Below, in pieces: positions 38,476-46,778 of a stretch of DNA of 64,000 bases. The translations under genes and the position numbers were made by a program. Source of the DNA: Pseudomonadota bacterium (GTDB lineage: Bacteria; Pseudomonadota; Alphaproteobacteria; Rhizobiales; Devosiaceae). The number at the start of each line of letters is the position of its first letter. Positions within the stretch are counted from its first letter, which is position 1. Location of the stretch: the NCBI GenBank assembly GCA_023393475.1, contig JAEWLC010000064.1, positions 17,318-81,317 of the forward strand, in the 5' to 3' direction. Below the pieces are notes generated by a model. The model ran no database searches. It was not told the origin of the DNA and saw nothing but the letters and a program-made list of their open reading frames with translations.

Positions 38476-39785
38476 GCGACGTCAATCACATGGGCGTAGG
38501 AGCCCATGACCCTCCCCTCGACGATACCCATCGGCGGCTGGGCCTCGGCGAGCGCGTCAGTCGCTTGGAACAGCGGCGTGCCGTGGGTGCGGCGGGCACT
38601 GGAGTAGTGGAACTCGTGGCCGGTGAGATGCGCAGGAAATGGCAGCGGGCTGGCGTGGCTAAGGCGGCGATAGCCGAGGACGCGCCGGGGCCGGTCGATC
38701 CGGGTCTCGTGCGGCAGCAGTCCCGACATGGCATGGGTCGCGCCGGCCTTGTCGGTGATCGACTGGCCCAGCACCATGAAGCCCCCGCACTCGCCATAGA
38801 TCAGTGCACCGCGATCGCGGGCGGCGTGGAGGCCGGCATGGAACCGGGGCGCGGCAGCCAGCACTCCGCCGTGCAGTTCGGGGTATCCGCCGGGCAAGAA
38901 GACGGCGTCGGCAGCCGGATCAGGCGCTTCGTTGGCGAGCGGCGAGAAGAAGCTGAGCGTCGTGCCTGCAGCGTGCCAGTCCCGCAGCCAGTGCGGATAG
39001 AGAAAGGCAAAAGCCGCATCCCGGGCGATGGCGACATGCTGCCCCAGGGGCGGAAGATGTTCACCGGCCGTGCCCTCTTCTTCGACAATTGGAGAGGTGG
39101 CAGCAGGCGCCAGGGGCGTCGATAGCGACAGCAGCAGATTCAGGTCGACATAGTCCTCCACCGCCTCCGCCGCCGCGCCGACCACCTCGCCAAAGCGGGC
39201 GATCTCATCGGGAAGGACGAGACCGAGATGGCGGTCGGGGAGAACCAGCGTGTCGCGCCGGGGGAGGATGCCAAGCAGCGGAAGAGGCAACGCGGCGAGG
39301 GCGCTCCGCAACATGGTCTCGTGCCGCGTCGAGGCGGCGCGATTGACGATCAGGCCAGCGACCGTGACGTCGGGCCGCCAGGTGGCGAAGCCATACGCCA
39401 GTGCAGCGATCGACTGGCTCTGCCGCTCGGCGTCGAGCACCAGGATCACCGGCAAGCCGAGCATTGCGGCGAGATCGGCGGTGGACCCCCGGTTGTCGGC
39501 ACTGCCATCGAAGAGCCCCATGGCGCCTTCGACGAGCAGCAGGTCGGCATCCGCAGCATGCTCCGCCGCAAGTTGCCTCAGCCGAGCCGGCCGCATGGCC
39601 CAGGCGTCGAGGTTCAGAGCGTCGAGCCCGGCGGTACGGGTAAGAATCGCGGTGTCGATATAGTCGGGGCCGGATTTTGCCGGTGCGACCGCAAGGCCGC
39701 GGCGAGTGAGCGCGGCGAGAAGCCCCAGCGTCACCGTGGTTTTTCCGGAGCCGGAACGCGGCGCGGCGACGACGAGCCCGTTCAT
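38472..39785 (-). CDS. cobB: Cobyrinic / hydrogenobyrinic acid a,c-diamide synthase
   Basis: It amidates the a and c carboxylates using glutamine and ATP. The 437-residue protein has a P-loop RSGSGKTTV at 10-18 and KSGPDYIDT near 36-44. A glutaminase domain follows with nucleophile Cys332 in GECGGFMVLG and a late His in GHEFHYS. The ATG at 39785 is preferred; a GTG two codons earlier is possible. It is divergent from cobK across a 161-base spacer. Confidence 0.96.
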   Translation of the reverse strand: MNGLVVAAPRSGSGKTTVTLGLLAALTRRGLAVAPAKSGPDYIDTAILTRTAGLDALNLDAWAMRPARLRQLAAEHAADADLLLVEGAMGLFDGSADNRGSTADLAAMLGLPVILVLDAERQSQSIAALAYGFATWRPDVTVAGLIVNRAASTRHETMLRSALAALPLPLLGILPRRDTLVLPDRHLGLVLPDEIARFGEVVGAAAEAVEDYVDLNLLLSLSTPLAPAATSPIVEEEGTAGEHLPPLGQHVAIARDAAFAFLYPHWLRDWHAAGTTLSFFSPLANEAPDPAADAVFLPGGYPELHGGVLAAAPRFHAGLHAARDRGALIYGECGGFMVLGQSITDKAGATHAMSGLLPHETRIDRPRRVLGYRRLSHASPLPFPAHLTGHEFHYSSARRTHGTPLFQATDALAEAQPPMGIVEGRVMGSYAHVIDVA

Positions 39786-39816
39786 GCGCACCCACCGCCA
39801 CGCGCCAACCGCGTAG

Positions 39817-39831
39817 AATTGTACTGCAATT
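39817..39831. promoter_or_regulatory. Short inverted repeat in the cobB/cobK spacer
   Basis: AATTG-TACTG-CAATT is a perfect 5-bp inverted repeat and the most AT-rich spot of the divergent spacer. A TATAGT lies downstream at about 39846-39851 toward cobK. It may be an operator. No B12 box was seen, so I do not call a riboswitch in 39786-39946. Confidence 0.25.
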
Positions 39832-39946
39832 TCCGGCCCCTAACCCCTATAGTGCGAACAGGGTGGCATGGACGAATGCCGCCCTGCGCCCGGCGAGGTT
39901 GGCAGACCGGCCGGACGCGAGGGTCGTAGGGGAAAGCGACTGGACT

Positions 39947-40672
39947 ATGAAGATTCTGATCCTTGGGGGCACCGAGGAAGCGCGGCAGCTGGCCGCGCAA
40001 CTGATCAAGCTTGGCCATGACGTCACCACCTCGCTCGCCGGCAGGACGAGCGAGCCGCTGCTGCCCGAGGGCAATGTTCGGGTCGGTGGTTTCGGCGGTG
40101 GCGACGGGCTCGGCAACTACGTGCTGACGGAGCGTTTCGATCGTCTGGTCGATGCCACGCACCCTTACGCCGAGGAAATCAAGAAGAACGCGGTGCGGGC
40201 CGCCGAGCTCGCGGGCCTGCGCCTCGTGCGGTTGACCCGACCGGGCTGGGCCGAGCCCCAGTACGCGTTCTGGAAGCATGTTGCTTCGGCCGAAGCCGCG
40301 GCGGAGGCGCTGCCGCGCGGCGCCCGTGCCTTCCTCACTGTGGGGCACGGCCAGCTCGAGCCCTATCTCAGGCGCACCGACTGCAGCTTCGTCGTGCGTT
40401 CGATCGAACCGCCGGAGCGGGAGTTGCCGGTAAACGCCACGTCCCTGCTGGCGCGGCCGCCCTTCTTCTTCAACGGCGAACTGGCGCTGCTGCAGGAACA
40501 GGGGATCACGCACCTGATCAGCAAGAATTCGGGCGGGGCGCAGACCGAGGCCAAGCTGCAGGCGGCGCTGCGGCTGCGCCTGCCGGTATTCATGATTGCG
40601 CGCCCCATCTTGCCGCCCGCCTATGAGGTTCCCACCGTCGGGCGGGCCATCGCGGCGCTGAAGCTGACCTGA
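39947..40672 (+). CDS. cobK: Precorrin-6A reductase
   Basis: This NADPH-dependent reductase makes precorrin-6B. The 241-residue protein has the Rossmann start ILILGGTEEARQLAAQL (3-19), DATHPYAEEIKKNA, and the ending LISKNSGGAQTEAKLQAAL, all CobK features. The ATG at 39947 follows an AGGGGAAAG at rather long spacing. It is convergent with cobM (11-base gap) and stands alone on the plus strand inside a mostly minus-strand cluster. Confidence 0.95.
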   Translation: MKILILGGTEEARQLAAQLIKLGHDVTTSLAGRTSEPLLPEGNVRVGGFGGGDGLGNYVLTERFDRLVDATHPYAEEIKKNAVRAAELAGLRLVRLTRPGWAEPQYAFWKHVASAEAAAEALPRGARAFLTVGHGQLEPYLRRTDCSFVVRSIEPPERELPVNATSLLARPPFFFNGELALLQEQGITHLISKNSGGAQTEAKLQAALRLRLPVFMIARPILPPAYEVPTVGRAIAALKLT

Positions 40673-40683
40673 CGGCCGGCATC

Positions 40684-41466
40684 TCATCCCGCCGCCCTCG
40701 TCTTCTTCTTTCCGGCGTTGCGCAGCACGTGGGAGAAGCCCTGCTCGTAAAGCTTCGACTCGCGGAAGCGGGTTTCGCCGAGGACACGGCCGACGAGGAT
40801 CAGGGCGGTGCGGGTGATCTTTTCCTCGCGGACGCGGGCCCTCATCTCGCTGAGGGTGGTGAAGATCACTTCCTCGTCCGGCCAGGTGGCGCGGTAGATG
40901 ATCACCACCGGGCAGTCGCCGCCGTAGTTGGGCGTCAGCGCCGCCTCGACATAGGCGAGGTTGCGGATCGACAGGTGGATGCAGAGCGTCGCCTTCGACT
41001 GCCCCAGTATCTCGAGGCTCTCGTTCTCCGGCATGGCCGAAGCCTTGCCGGAGGTGCGGGTGAGGATGATGGTCTGCGAAATCTCGGGCAGCGTCAGTTC
41101 GGCCGCGAGGCGGGCAGCGGCGCCTGCGAAAGCGGGCACGCCCGGCACGACCTCGTATGGAATTTCCAGCGCATCGAGCCGGCGCATCTGCTCGGCCGTC
41201 GCGCCATAGATCGAAGGGTCGCCGGAATGGACCCGCGCCACATCCTTGCCTTCGGCATGGGCTTTGATGATTTCGTCAATGATCTCGTCGAGATGCATCG
41301 GCGCGGTGTCGCGGACCAGCCCGCCATCCGGCGCGGAGGCGACAATCTCGGCGGGTACCAGCGAGCCGGCATAGAGGCAGACCGGGCAGCGCTCGATGAG
41401 CCGCAGGCCGCGAACGGTTATGAGGTCGGGCGCGCCCGGACCGGCACCGATGAAATAGACGGTCAT
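40684..41466 (-). CDS. cobM: Precorrin-4 C11-methyltransferase
   Basis: The 260-residue tetrapyrrole methylase (CobM/CbiF) starts MTVYFIGAGPGAPDLITVRGL and has the signature VHSGDPSIYGATAEQM and VPGVPAFAGAAA. It methylates C-11 of precorrin-4 to give precorrin-5, the CobF substrate. It overlaps the cbiG-cobJ stop by 4 bases and is the last gene of the long minus-strand operon that starts with cbiX. Confidence 0.97.
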   Translation of the reverse strand: MTVYFIGAGPGAPDLITVRGLRLIERCPVCLYAGSLVPAEIVASAPDGGLVRDTAPMHLDEIIDEIIKAHAEGKDVARVHSGDPSIYGATAEQMRRLDALEIPYEVVPGVPAFAGAAARLAAELTLPEISQTIILTRTSGKASAMPENESLEILGQSKATLCIHLSIRNLAYVEAALTPNYGGDCPVVIIYRATWPDEEVIFTTLSEMRARVREEKITRTALILVGRVLGETRFRESKLYEQGFSHVLRNAGKKKTRAAG

Positions 41467-43226
41467 GGTGCCTTCTTCTCGTAGCCGCGCGGCGTGTAGG
41501 CGACCGTGCCGTTGCCACGCTGGAAGGTACGCGAAGCGCTGGAGCCGATCATCACGATAGTCAGCATGTCGATCTCGGTCGGGTCGAACTCGGCCAAGGT
41601 GACGATCCGTACCTTCTCGGTGGGACGTCCGAGGTTTGAACCGATGATCACCGGCGTCGAGGCCGGGCGATGCTCGAGGAAGACGCGCTTTGCCTCCTCG
41701 ATCAGGTCGGTGCGCCGCTGTGAACGCGGGTTGTAGAGCGCGGTGACGAAATCGGCTTTCGCGGCGCCATCGAGGCGCTTGATGATATCAGCGCGGGGCG
41801 TCAGCAGGTCGGAGAGCGAGATGCAGCAGAAGTCGTGGCCGATGAGCGCGCCGGCCGCGGCGGAGGCGGCCTGGAAGGCGGAGACGCCCGGATGGGTTTC
41901 CACGTTGACGCGACGAGCGACCTCGGAAACAGCCCGCGGACCGGTGGCGTCGAGCAGTTCGTAGGCGAGTGCGGCCATCGCATAGATCTGCGCGTCGCCC
42001 GAGCAGACCAGCGACACCACCCTGCCCTCGGCGGCGAGTTCGAGCGCGTGGCGCACGCGCGGCTCTTCCTCGCCGAGATCGTAGCGGTGGAACTCCTGGC
42101 CACGGCGAAGATCGGACACGAGATCGAGATAGAGCCCGTAGCCGACCCAGTCGGTGCTCTGCTCGAGGGCATTCACTGCGGCAGCGGTGCGCGAGATCGC
42201 CTCGCCCGGCCCGATGCCCACGAGATGGAGCACGCCGGGGCGCCGCCCGAAAGTCTCGGGATCGAGCGGGCGCGCGGCCTTGCCGATTGCGCAGGTGGCG
42301 CGCTCCGACTTCAGCTTGTCGACGATCAGCGGTCCAGCCTTCAGCGCGGCAGGCTCCGCCACACCGGGGCTGCCGACCGTCTCCTCGACATAGTCGGACG
42401 GGTGCTTCAGCCGGTAGCGCTCCTGGCTGAGTTCAGCCGCCGAGAACAGCCGGAGCGGCACGTTGAAGTGCCGGGCGGCCGCTTGAAGCGCGGGCTCGTC
42501 GGCCTTGATGTCGATGGAGGCGATGGCGGCAAGGCTCTGCGCCGCGAGGTTCTGCTGGGCGAGGGCAAGCTCGACGAGTTCGATCACTTCTTCGGCGGCG
42601 GCGCCACGCTCGCAGCCGACGCCGGCCACGAGAGTCTTCGGGTGAAAGACCACGCCGCGCTCGACGCGCAGCTTCTGTTCGGTGACGACGACCTTCACTG
42701 CGCCCATCGACGAGATCGGGTAGCCCGCATCCTCGAGGAAGGGCGCGTAGCCCTCGAGCTGGATCTTGGCGCCGAGCAACAACGCCATCATGGCGGGCTT
42801 GGCATCCTGCGGCGTGCCGAGCACCCAGCCGGCGGGCGGCTCGTCGAGGCCGTGGGCGAAGAGATTGTCCGACGCGGTGGTGATGGCGGGATGGCCGCCG
42901 AGTTCTTCGGCTAGTTCGCGGGCGATCCGGTTGGCGCCGCGATGGCCGCCGAGTAGCGGCACGATGCTGCCACCGCCGAGCGACACGGCAAGCACCGGCG
43001 GCTCCTTCTGCTTGTTCTCGAGGCTCGGCGCCAGCAGCCGGATCAAGATGCCGGCGGCGCAGACGCCAATGATCGGGCGTCCCTCGGCAAAGAGGCGGGG
43101 CAGGAGCTTTACGGCATCGAGGCCGCCCTGCCCGCAGGCAAAGATCTCGCCGTCGGTGACTTCGGCGATCCGCGTTGCGGTGTCGAGGCCGGTATCGGCG
43201 AAGGTGATGATGGCGGGTTTGCTCAC
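41463..43226 (-). CDS. cobJ: CbiG-CobJ fusion: cobalt-precorrin-5A hydrolase / precorrin-3B C17-methyltransferase
   Basis: The 587-residue protein joins two activities. Residues 1-318 form a complete CbiG: a central GVCAAGILIRLLAPSL and SLGGGSIVPLLGGHRGANRIA block, then a CobE-like domain from about 199 (VAGVGCERGAAAEEV). Residues 331-587 are a tetrapyrrole methylase of CobJ type with LVGIGPGEAISRT, SGDAQIYAMAALA, ALYNPRSQRR and a C-terminal LTIVMIGSS. CobJ catalyses C-17 methylation with ring contraction. CbiG opens the lactone and releases acetaldehyde in the cobalt-early route, so its presence beside CobF is notable. Start and stop overlap cobI and cobM by 4 bases each. Confidence 0.93.
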   Translation of the reverse strand: MSKPAIITFADTGLDTATRIAEVTDGEIFACGQGGLDAVKLLPRLFAEGRPIIGVCAAGILIRLLAPSLENKQKEPPVLAVSLGGGSIVPLLGGHRGANRIARELAEELGGHPAITTASDNLFAHGLDEPPAGWVLGTPQDAKPAMMALLLGAKIQLEGYAPFLEDAGYPISSMGAVKVVVTEQKLRVERGVVFHPKTLVAGVGCERGAAAEEVIELVELALAQQNLAAQSLAAIASIDIKADEPALQAAARHFNVPLRLFSAAELSQERYRLKHPSDYVEETVGSPGVAEPAALKAGPLIVDKLKSERATCAIGKAARPLDPETFGRRPGVLHLVGIGPGEAISRTAAAVNALEQSTDWVGYGLYLDLVSDLRRGQEFHRYDLGEEEPRVRHALELAAEGRVVSLVCSGDAQIYAMAALAYELLDATGPRAVSEVARRVNVETHPGVSAFQAASAAAGALIGHDFCCISLSDLLTPRADIIKRLDGAAKADFVTALYNPRSQRRTDLIEEAKRVFLEHRPASTPVIIGSNLGRPTEKVRIVTLAEFDPTEIDMLTIVMIGSSASRTFQRGNGTVAYTPRGYEKKAP

Positions 43227-43933
43227 GGGCGACCCCAGGCCTCTTCGCCGCGATAGCAGAGGATGGTCGAGAAATAGGGGCGCTCGTCGTGGGCGAAATC
43301 GGCGAGGCGGGTGATGCGCTGGCGGGCGCCGGTGGCATGTTCGACGACGACGGCGCCATCGGCATGGCCGGCCTCGGCCAGCAGCGCGCGGACGCGATCG
43401 AAGTGGCGGCCGACCTTGATGATGGCGGCGGCGGGCGTCGCCGCGAGCTCGGCGCGCAGCGTCGCGTCGTCGAGCGGCGCCGGCAGCACTTTCAGCATTT
43501 CGTTGCGTGCGGCGAGCGGGCGGCCGATGGCGGCGGCAGCAGCGGTCATGGAGGTCACGCCCGGCACGACCGCGACCGCGGCTTCTGCACCGACGCGAGT
43601 GACGAGATACATGGCCGAGCCGTAGAACAGCGGATCGCCCTCGCAGAGCCAGGCAACGTCGCGGCCGGCGCGCAGGTGGACGAGGATGGCATCGGCAGCG
43701 CCGTCATAGGCCGCCTGCGCCGGGCCTCGCTCGAGGGTCATGGGAATGGCAACCGGCAGGCGCTCGGCAACCGGGTTAAGGTGCGGCGCTGCAATACTCA
43801 GCGCGAGCGCCGAATCCTCGCCGGTGGTGGGATAGGCAACCACGGGCACCGAGCCCAGCAGCCTCGCCGCCTTGAGCGTCAACAGATCGGGATCGCCGGG
43901 GCCGACGCCGACGAGGTGCAGCGAGCCGGTCAT
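43223..43933 (-). CDS. cobI: Precorrin-2 C20-methyltransferase
   Basis: The 236-residue tetrapyrrole methylase (CobI/CbiL) starts MTGSLHLVGVGPGDPDLLTLKA and carries CEGDPLFYGSAMYLV and VPGVTSMTAAAAA. It methylates C-20 of precorrin-2 or its cobalt form. The ATG at 43933 overlaps the cobL stop as ATGA; the 14 codons upstream in the open frame are not part of it. Confidence 0.96.
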   Translation of the reverse strand: MTGSLHLVGVGPGDPDLLTLKAARLLGSVPVVAYPTTGEDSALALSIAAPHLNPVAERLPVAIPMTLERGPAQAAYDGAADAILVHLRAGRDVAWLCEGDPLFYGSAMYLVTRVGAEAAVAVVPGVTSMTAAAAAIGRPLAARNEMLKVLPAPLDDATLRAELAATPAAAIIKVGRHFDRVRALLAEAGHADGAVVVEHATGARQRITRLADFAHDERPYFSTILCYRGEEAWGRP

Positions 43934-45285
43934 GGATTGACCACCGTGCCATGCACCGCCTTGACCACCACCCACTGCGTCACCGCCATGCGCGGCTTGA
44001 AGGCGCGGTGGCCGCCAACTTTGTCGAGCGCGGAAATCTCGATCCGGGTCAGTTCGCCGCCAAGCTGCAGGTGGCGCGAATAGAGCGCGTGTTCGGCATC
44101 GAGCGTCACGGCATTGGCGACGAGCCGGCCGCCGGGCTTCAGCACGCTCCAGCAGGCATCGAACAGGTCGTCATTGCCGACATCGCCGCCCATGAAAATG
44201 GCATCGGGCGGCGGGCGCCGGCCGAAAGTGCCGGGCGCCTCGCCCATCTGGATTTCGAGATCGGGCACGCCGAGCGCCGAAGCGTTGGCGGTGATCATCT
44301 GGATGCGGTCGCCGGCGCGCTCGAAGGCGATGGCCCTGGCATCGCGCGCCGCGCGCATCCACTCGATGGCGACCGAGCCCGAGCCGGCGCCGATGTCCCA
44401 CAGCACCGCGCCCGGAAAGGGGGCGAGTTTGGCGAGGGTAGCGGCGCGCACTTCACGCTTGGTCAGTTGCCCGTCGTTGATGAAGGCGTCGTCCGGCAGT
44501 CCAGGCACCGGCGGCATCAGCGGGGCGGTGAAATCAGGCACGCACTCGACTGCGAGAACGTAGAAGTCCTCCACGTCGCTACTGCGGAAGTGCTCCGCCT
44601 CGTCGGTGGTGATGCGCTCCTCGGAAGAGCCGAGATTCTCGAGCGTCGTCACGACGCTGCGACCATAGCCGCGATCGACCAGCAGTTCGATGACGAGGTC
44701 GACCGTCGAGTGATCGGCGGTGAGGGCGAGGATGCGATTGCCGGGCAGCAGGTGCCGGTGCAGCGTCTCCACCGGCCGGGCGTGCAGCGAGATGGTATCG
44801 ACCGACTGCAGCGGCCAGTGCATGTGCGAGGCGGCCAACTGGAAGGACGAAGGATGTGGGTGGATGGCGAACTCGCCCGGCAGCAGGTAGCGCGTCAGCG
44901 TCGCGCCGATGCCGAACCACATCGGATCGCCCGAAGCGAGGATCACCGTGGGCGTGTCGCGGCGGGCCAGCACCTGCTCGACCATGGTCTCGATCGGCGG
45001 CTCCCATTCGACCAGCGTGCGACCGTCCGAATAGTTGGCGGCGGGCGAGTAGTCGGGTTCCTCGCCCGATAGGGCACGGGCCACGGCCTCGAAGCTCCGC
45101 TTGGTGACGAACTCGGGGTTGAACAGGTCGGCGGTGGCGTTGGGGCGGGCGACCGGTTCCAGATCGGCGAGAAAGCGCGCCGGCCCGATCACCGTGTCCG
45201 CGTAGGTGAGCAACAGCTTGTAGGAGGCCGGCAGCTCGCCCGGCCCGCGTTCGCCTACCCCGATGATGTGCAGCCAGGCGGTCAT
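43930..45285 (-). CDS. cobL: Precorrin-6B C5,15-methyltransferase (decarboxylating)
   Basis: The 451-residue protein is two methyltransferases in one chain. An N-terminal CbiE-like tetrapyrrole methylase has IIGVGERGPGEL at 7-18 and LASGDPMWFGIG at 116-127. A C-terminal CbiT-like Rossmann methyltransferase has LWDIGAGSGSVA at 295-306 and GGDVGNDD near 365. It methylates C-5 and C-15 and decarboxylates the acetate of ring C. It abuts cobH and overlaps cobI by 4 bases. Confidence 0.97.
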   Translation of the reverse strand: MTAWLHIIGVGERGPGELPASYKLLLTYADTVIGPARFLADLEPVARPNATADLFNPEFVTKRSFEAVARALSGEEPDYSPAANYSDGRTLVEWEPPIETMVEQVLARRDTPTVILASGDPMWFGIGATLTRYLLPGEFAIHPHPSSFQLAASHMHWPLQSVDTISLHARPVETLHRHLLPGNRILALTADHSTVDLVIELLVDRGYGRSVVTTLENLGSSEERITTDEAEHFRSSDVEDFYVLAVECVPDFTAPLMPPVPGLPDDAFINDGQLTKREVRAATLAKLAPFPGAVLWDIGAGSGSVAIEWMRAARDARAIAFERAGDRIQMITANASALGVPDLEIQMGEAPGTFGRRPPPDAIFMGGDVGNDDLFDACWSVLKPGGRLVANAVTLDAEHALYSRHLQLGGELTRIEISALDKVGGHRAFKPRMAVTQWVVVKAVHGTVVNP

Positions 45286-45903
45286 CTATTCCCTGCTTAT
45301 CGCGTTCAGTGCGGCACCGGCGATGGCCGATCCGCCGCGCCGGCCGAGTACCGTAAGGTACGGAATAGAAAGGGATCCCGACGCCAGCAAGGCCTTGGAC
45401 TCGGCTGCCCCCACGAAACCGACCGGTGTCGCGATGATTGCCGCCGGGCGTGACCCGCCTGCCTCGATCAACTCGATCAGGTGGAACAGCGCGGTGGGCG
45501 CATTGCCGATGAGGACCACCGCGCCGGCGAGGCGAGGACGCCAGAGTTCGACCGCGGCCGCGGAGCGGGTGGTGCCGAGCGATTTCGCGAGATCGGGCAC
45601 GCCCGGTTCGTTGAGTGTCACCACCAGTTCGGTCGCTGCTGGCAGGAAACGGCGGATGACGCCGGAACGCACCATTTCGCAATCGCAGAGGATGGGCGCA
45701 CCCGCCGCGAGGGCCTCGCGCGTGGCGGCGACGACGGACGGGGTTCCCACCACGTCCTTGGCGAGATCCACCATGCCACAGGCATGGATCATGCGGATGG
45801 CGGCCGGACGGAGTTCAGGCGGCAGGTGCGCGAGATCGGCCTCCGCCGCGATGGTCGCGAAGGATTGGGCGTAGATCGCGTCGGGGTCACGGAGGTAGCT
45901 CAT
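45286..45903 (-). CDS. cobH: Precorrin-8X methylmutase
   Basis: The 205-residue CobH/CbiC enzyme moves the C-11 methyl to C-12 to give hydrogenobyrinate or cobyrinate. The active-site His40 is in IRMIHACGMVDLAKDV, and CDCEMVRSGV and TPVGFVGAAESK are conserved. Its ATG overlaps the preceding gene's stop as ATGA and its stop touches cobL. Confidence 0.97.
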   Translation of the reverse strand: MSYLRDPDAIYAQSFATIAAEADLAHLPPELRPAAIRMIHACGMVDLAKDVVGTPSVVAATREALAAGAPILCDCEMVRSGVIRRFLPAATELVVTLNEPGVPDLAKSLGTTRSAAAVELWRPRLAGAVVLIGNAPTALFHLIELIEAGGSRPAAIIATPVGFVGAAESKALLASGSLSIPYLTVLGRRGGSAIAGAALNAISRE

Positions 45904-46778
45904 ACCAGCAGACCTTTGTGGCCGGCACCGACGATCCAGCCTTCCTCAGCCAGAATGGCGTCACGATGTGCGCTGAACTCGGCCGGAAGACTCAGGAGCT
46001 GCGCAAACAGGTCAGCGGAATCCAACGAAGCGAAGCGCGCCACTTGCGCCTGGACTTGCGCCTTGTCCTTTGGTGTCACCGAGGTGTCGTAGTTGTCGAG
46101 CGACGGGTAGATTTCGGCGAACACTATCGGGGCGACCAGCTTCTTCTCAAACTCGGTCTCAAATGGCCAAATGGCGATGCCGTTGGCCAGACGATGGCTG
46201 CCTCGCAGTGCTTGTAGCCGCGCTAGGCCGAGCAGGCACTGGCTGCCTACCGAGCCGTTGTAGAAGAGCTGCCAAGTGGATTTGGCACCCTTCGCCACCC
46301 GCTCGACCACCCGGAACTCGGCGACATCATCGAATACCGCACCCACCTTGTGAGTGCTCAGGCCGGCGTTTGCCGCAGAGGTTGGGCAGCCCCAAAAGCG
46401 AGGTCCGTGGACGCCAAGCCGCCCGTTGAACGCGGTCGCGACCTGAAAGCGATTCGAGCGATTGTTGGGTTCGTCGCGGATGTCTCGCTCAATGGTCGCC
46501 CATAGGGATGACCATCGGCTCTCACCAGACAGGCGGGCCGCAGCGCCACGCGGATAGCCAAACGGGAAATCGAAACCGACGAACGTTCGCAGGCCGATCG
46601 TCATGCCGGCGTCCAGACGCTCGATCAACAGATTCATCGCTTCGTGGCGCGTCCGCGGGTTTATGCTCGGCAACAAGCCATCAGGGCCAAATTCTGCGAT
46701 CCAGATTGAGTCCTTTCCGCCCTTGGGACGGTTGTTGGCCGACCAGTCCACCGCGATATAGCGATCAAAGAGCGGCAT
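45900..46778 (-). CDS. Uncharacterised RNase H-like (DUF429-like) protein embedded in the cob operon
   Basis: I cannot name the function. The 292-residue soluble protein begins with YIAVDWSAN (Asp11 in the VDWS motif) and has FVGFDFPFGYP (Asp70) in the position of the second acidic motif. That pattern recalls DUF429 / RNase H-fold predicted nucleases or ATPases. Other blocks are GVHGPRFWGCP near 123-133, and QLFYNGSVGSQCLLGLARLQ. It starts directly after the cbiX stop and overlaps cobH by 4 bases, so it is tightly co-translated with corrin-ring enzymes. Similar proteins occur in cob clusters of other alphaproteobacteria, as far as I recall, but with no proven role. Confidence 0.75.
   Translation of the reverse strand: MPLFDRYIAVDWSANNRPKGGKDSIWIAEFGPDGLLPSINPRTRHEAMNLLIERLDAGMTIGLRTFVGFDFPFGYPRGAAARLSGESRWSSLWATIERDIRDEPNNRSNRFQVATAFNGRLGVHGPRFWGCPTSAANAGLSTHKVGAVFDDVAEFRVVERVAKGAKSTWQLFYNGSVGSQCLLGLARLQALRGSHRLANGIAIWPFETEFEKKLVAPIVFAEIYPSLDNYDTSVTPKDKAQVQAQVARFASLDSADLFAQLLSLPAEFSAHRDAILAEEGWIVGAGHKGLLV

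Noticed and set aside
39786..39946. Possible second cobalamin riboswitch between cobB and cobK
   Set aside because: No AGCCAGGAGACCTGCC-type B12 box and no GGGAA block occur on either strand; only a short inverted repeat is present.
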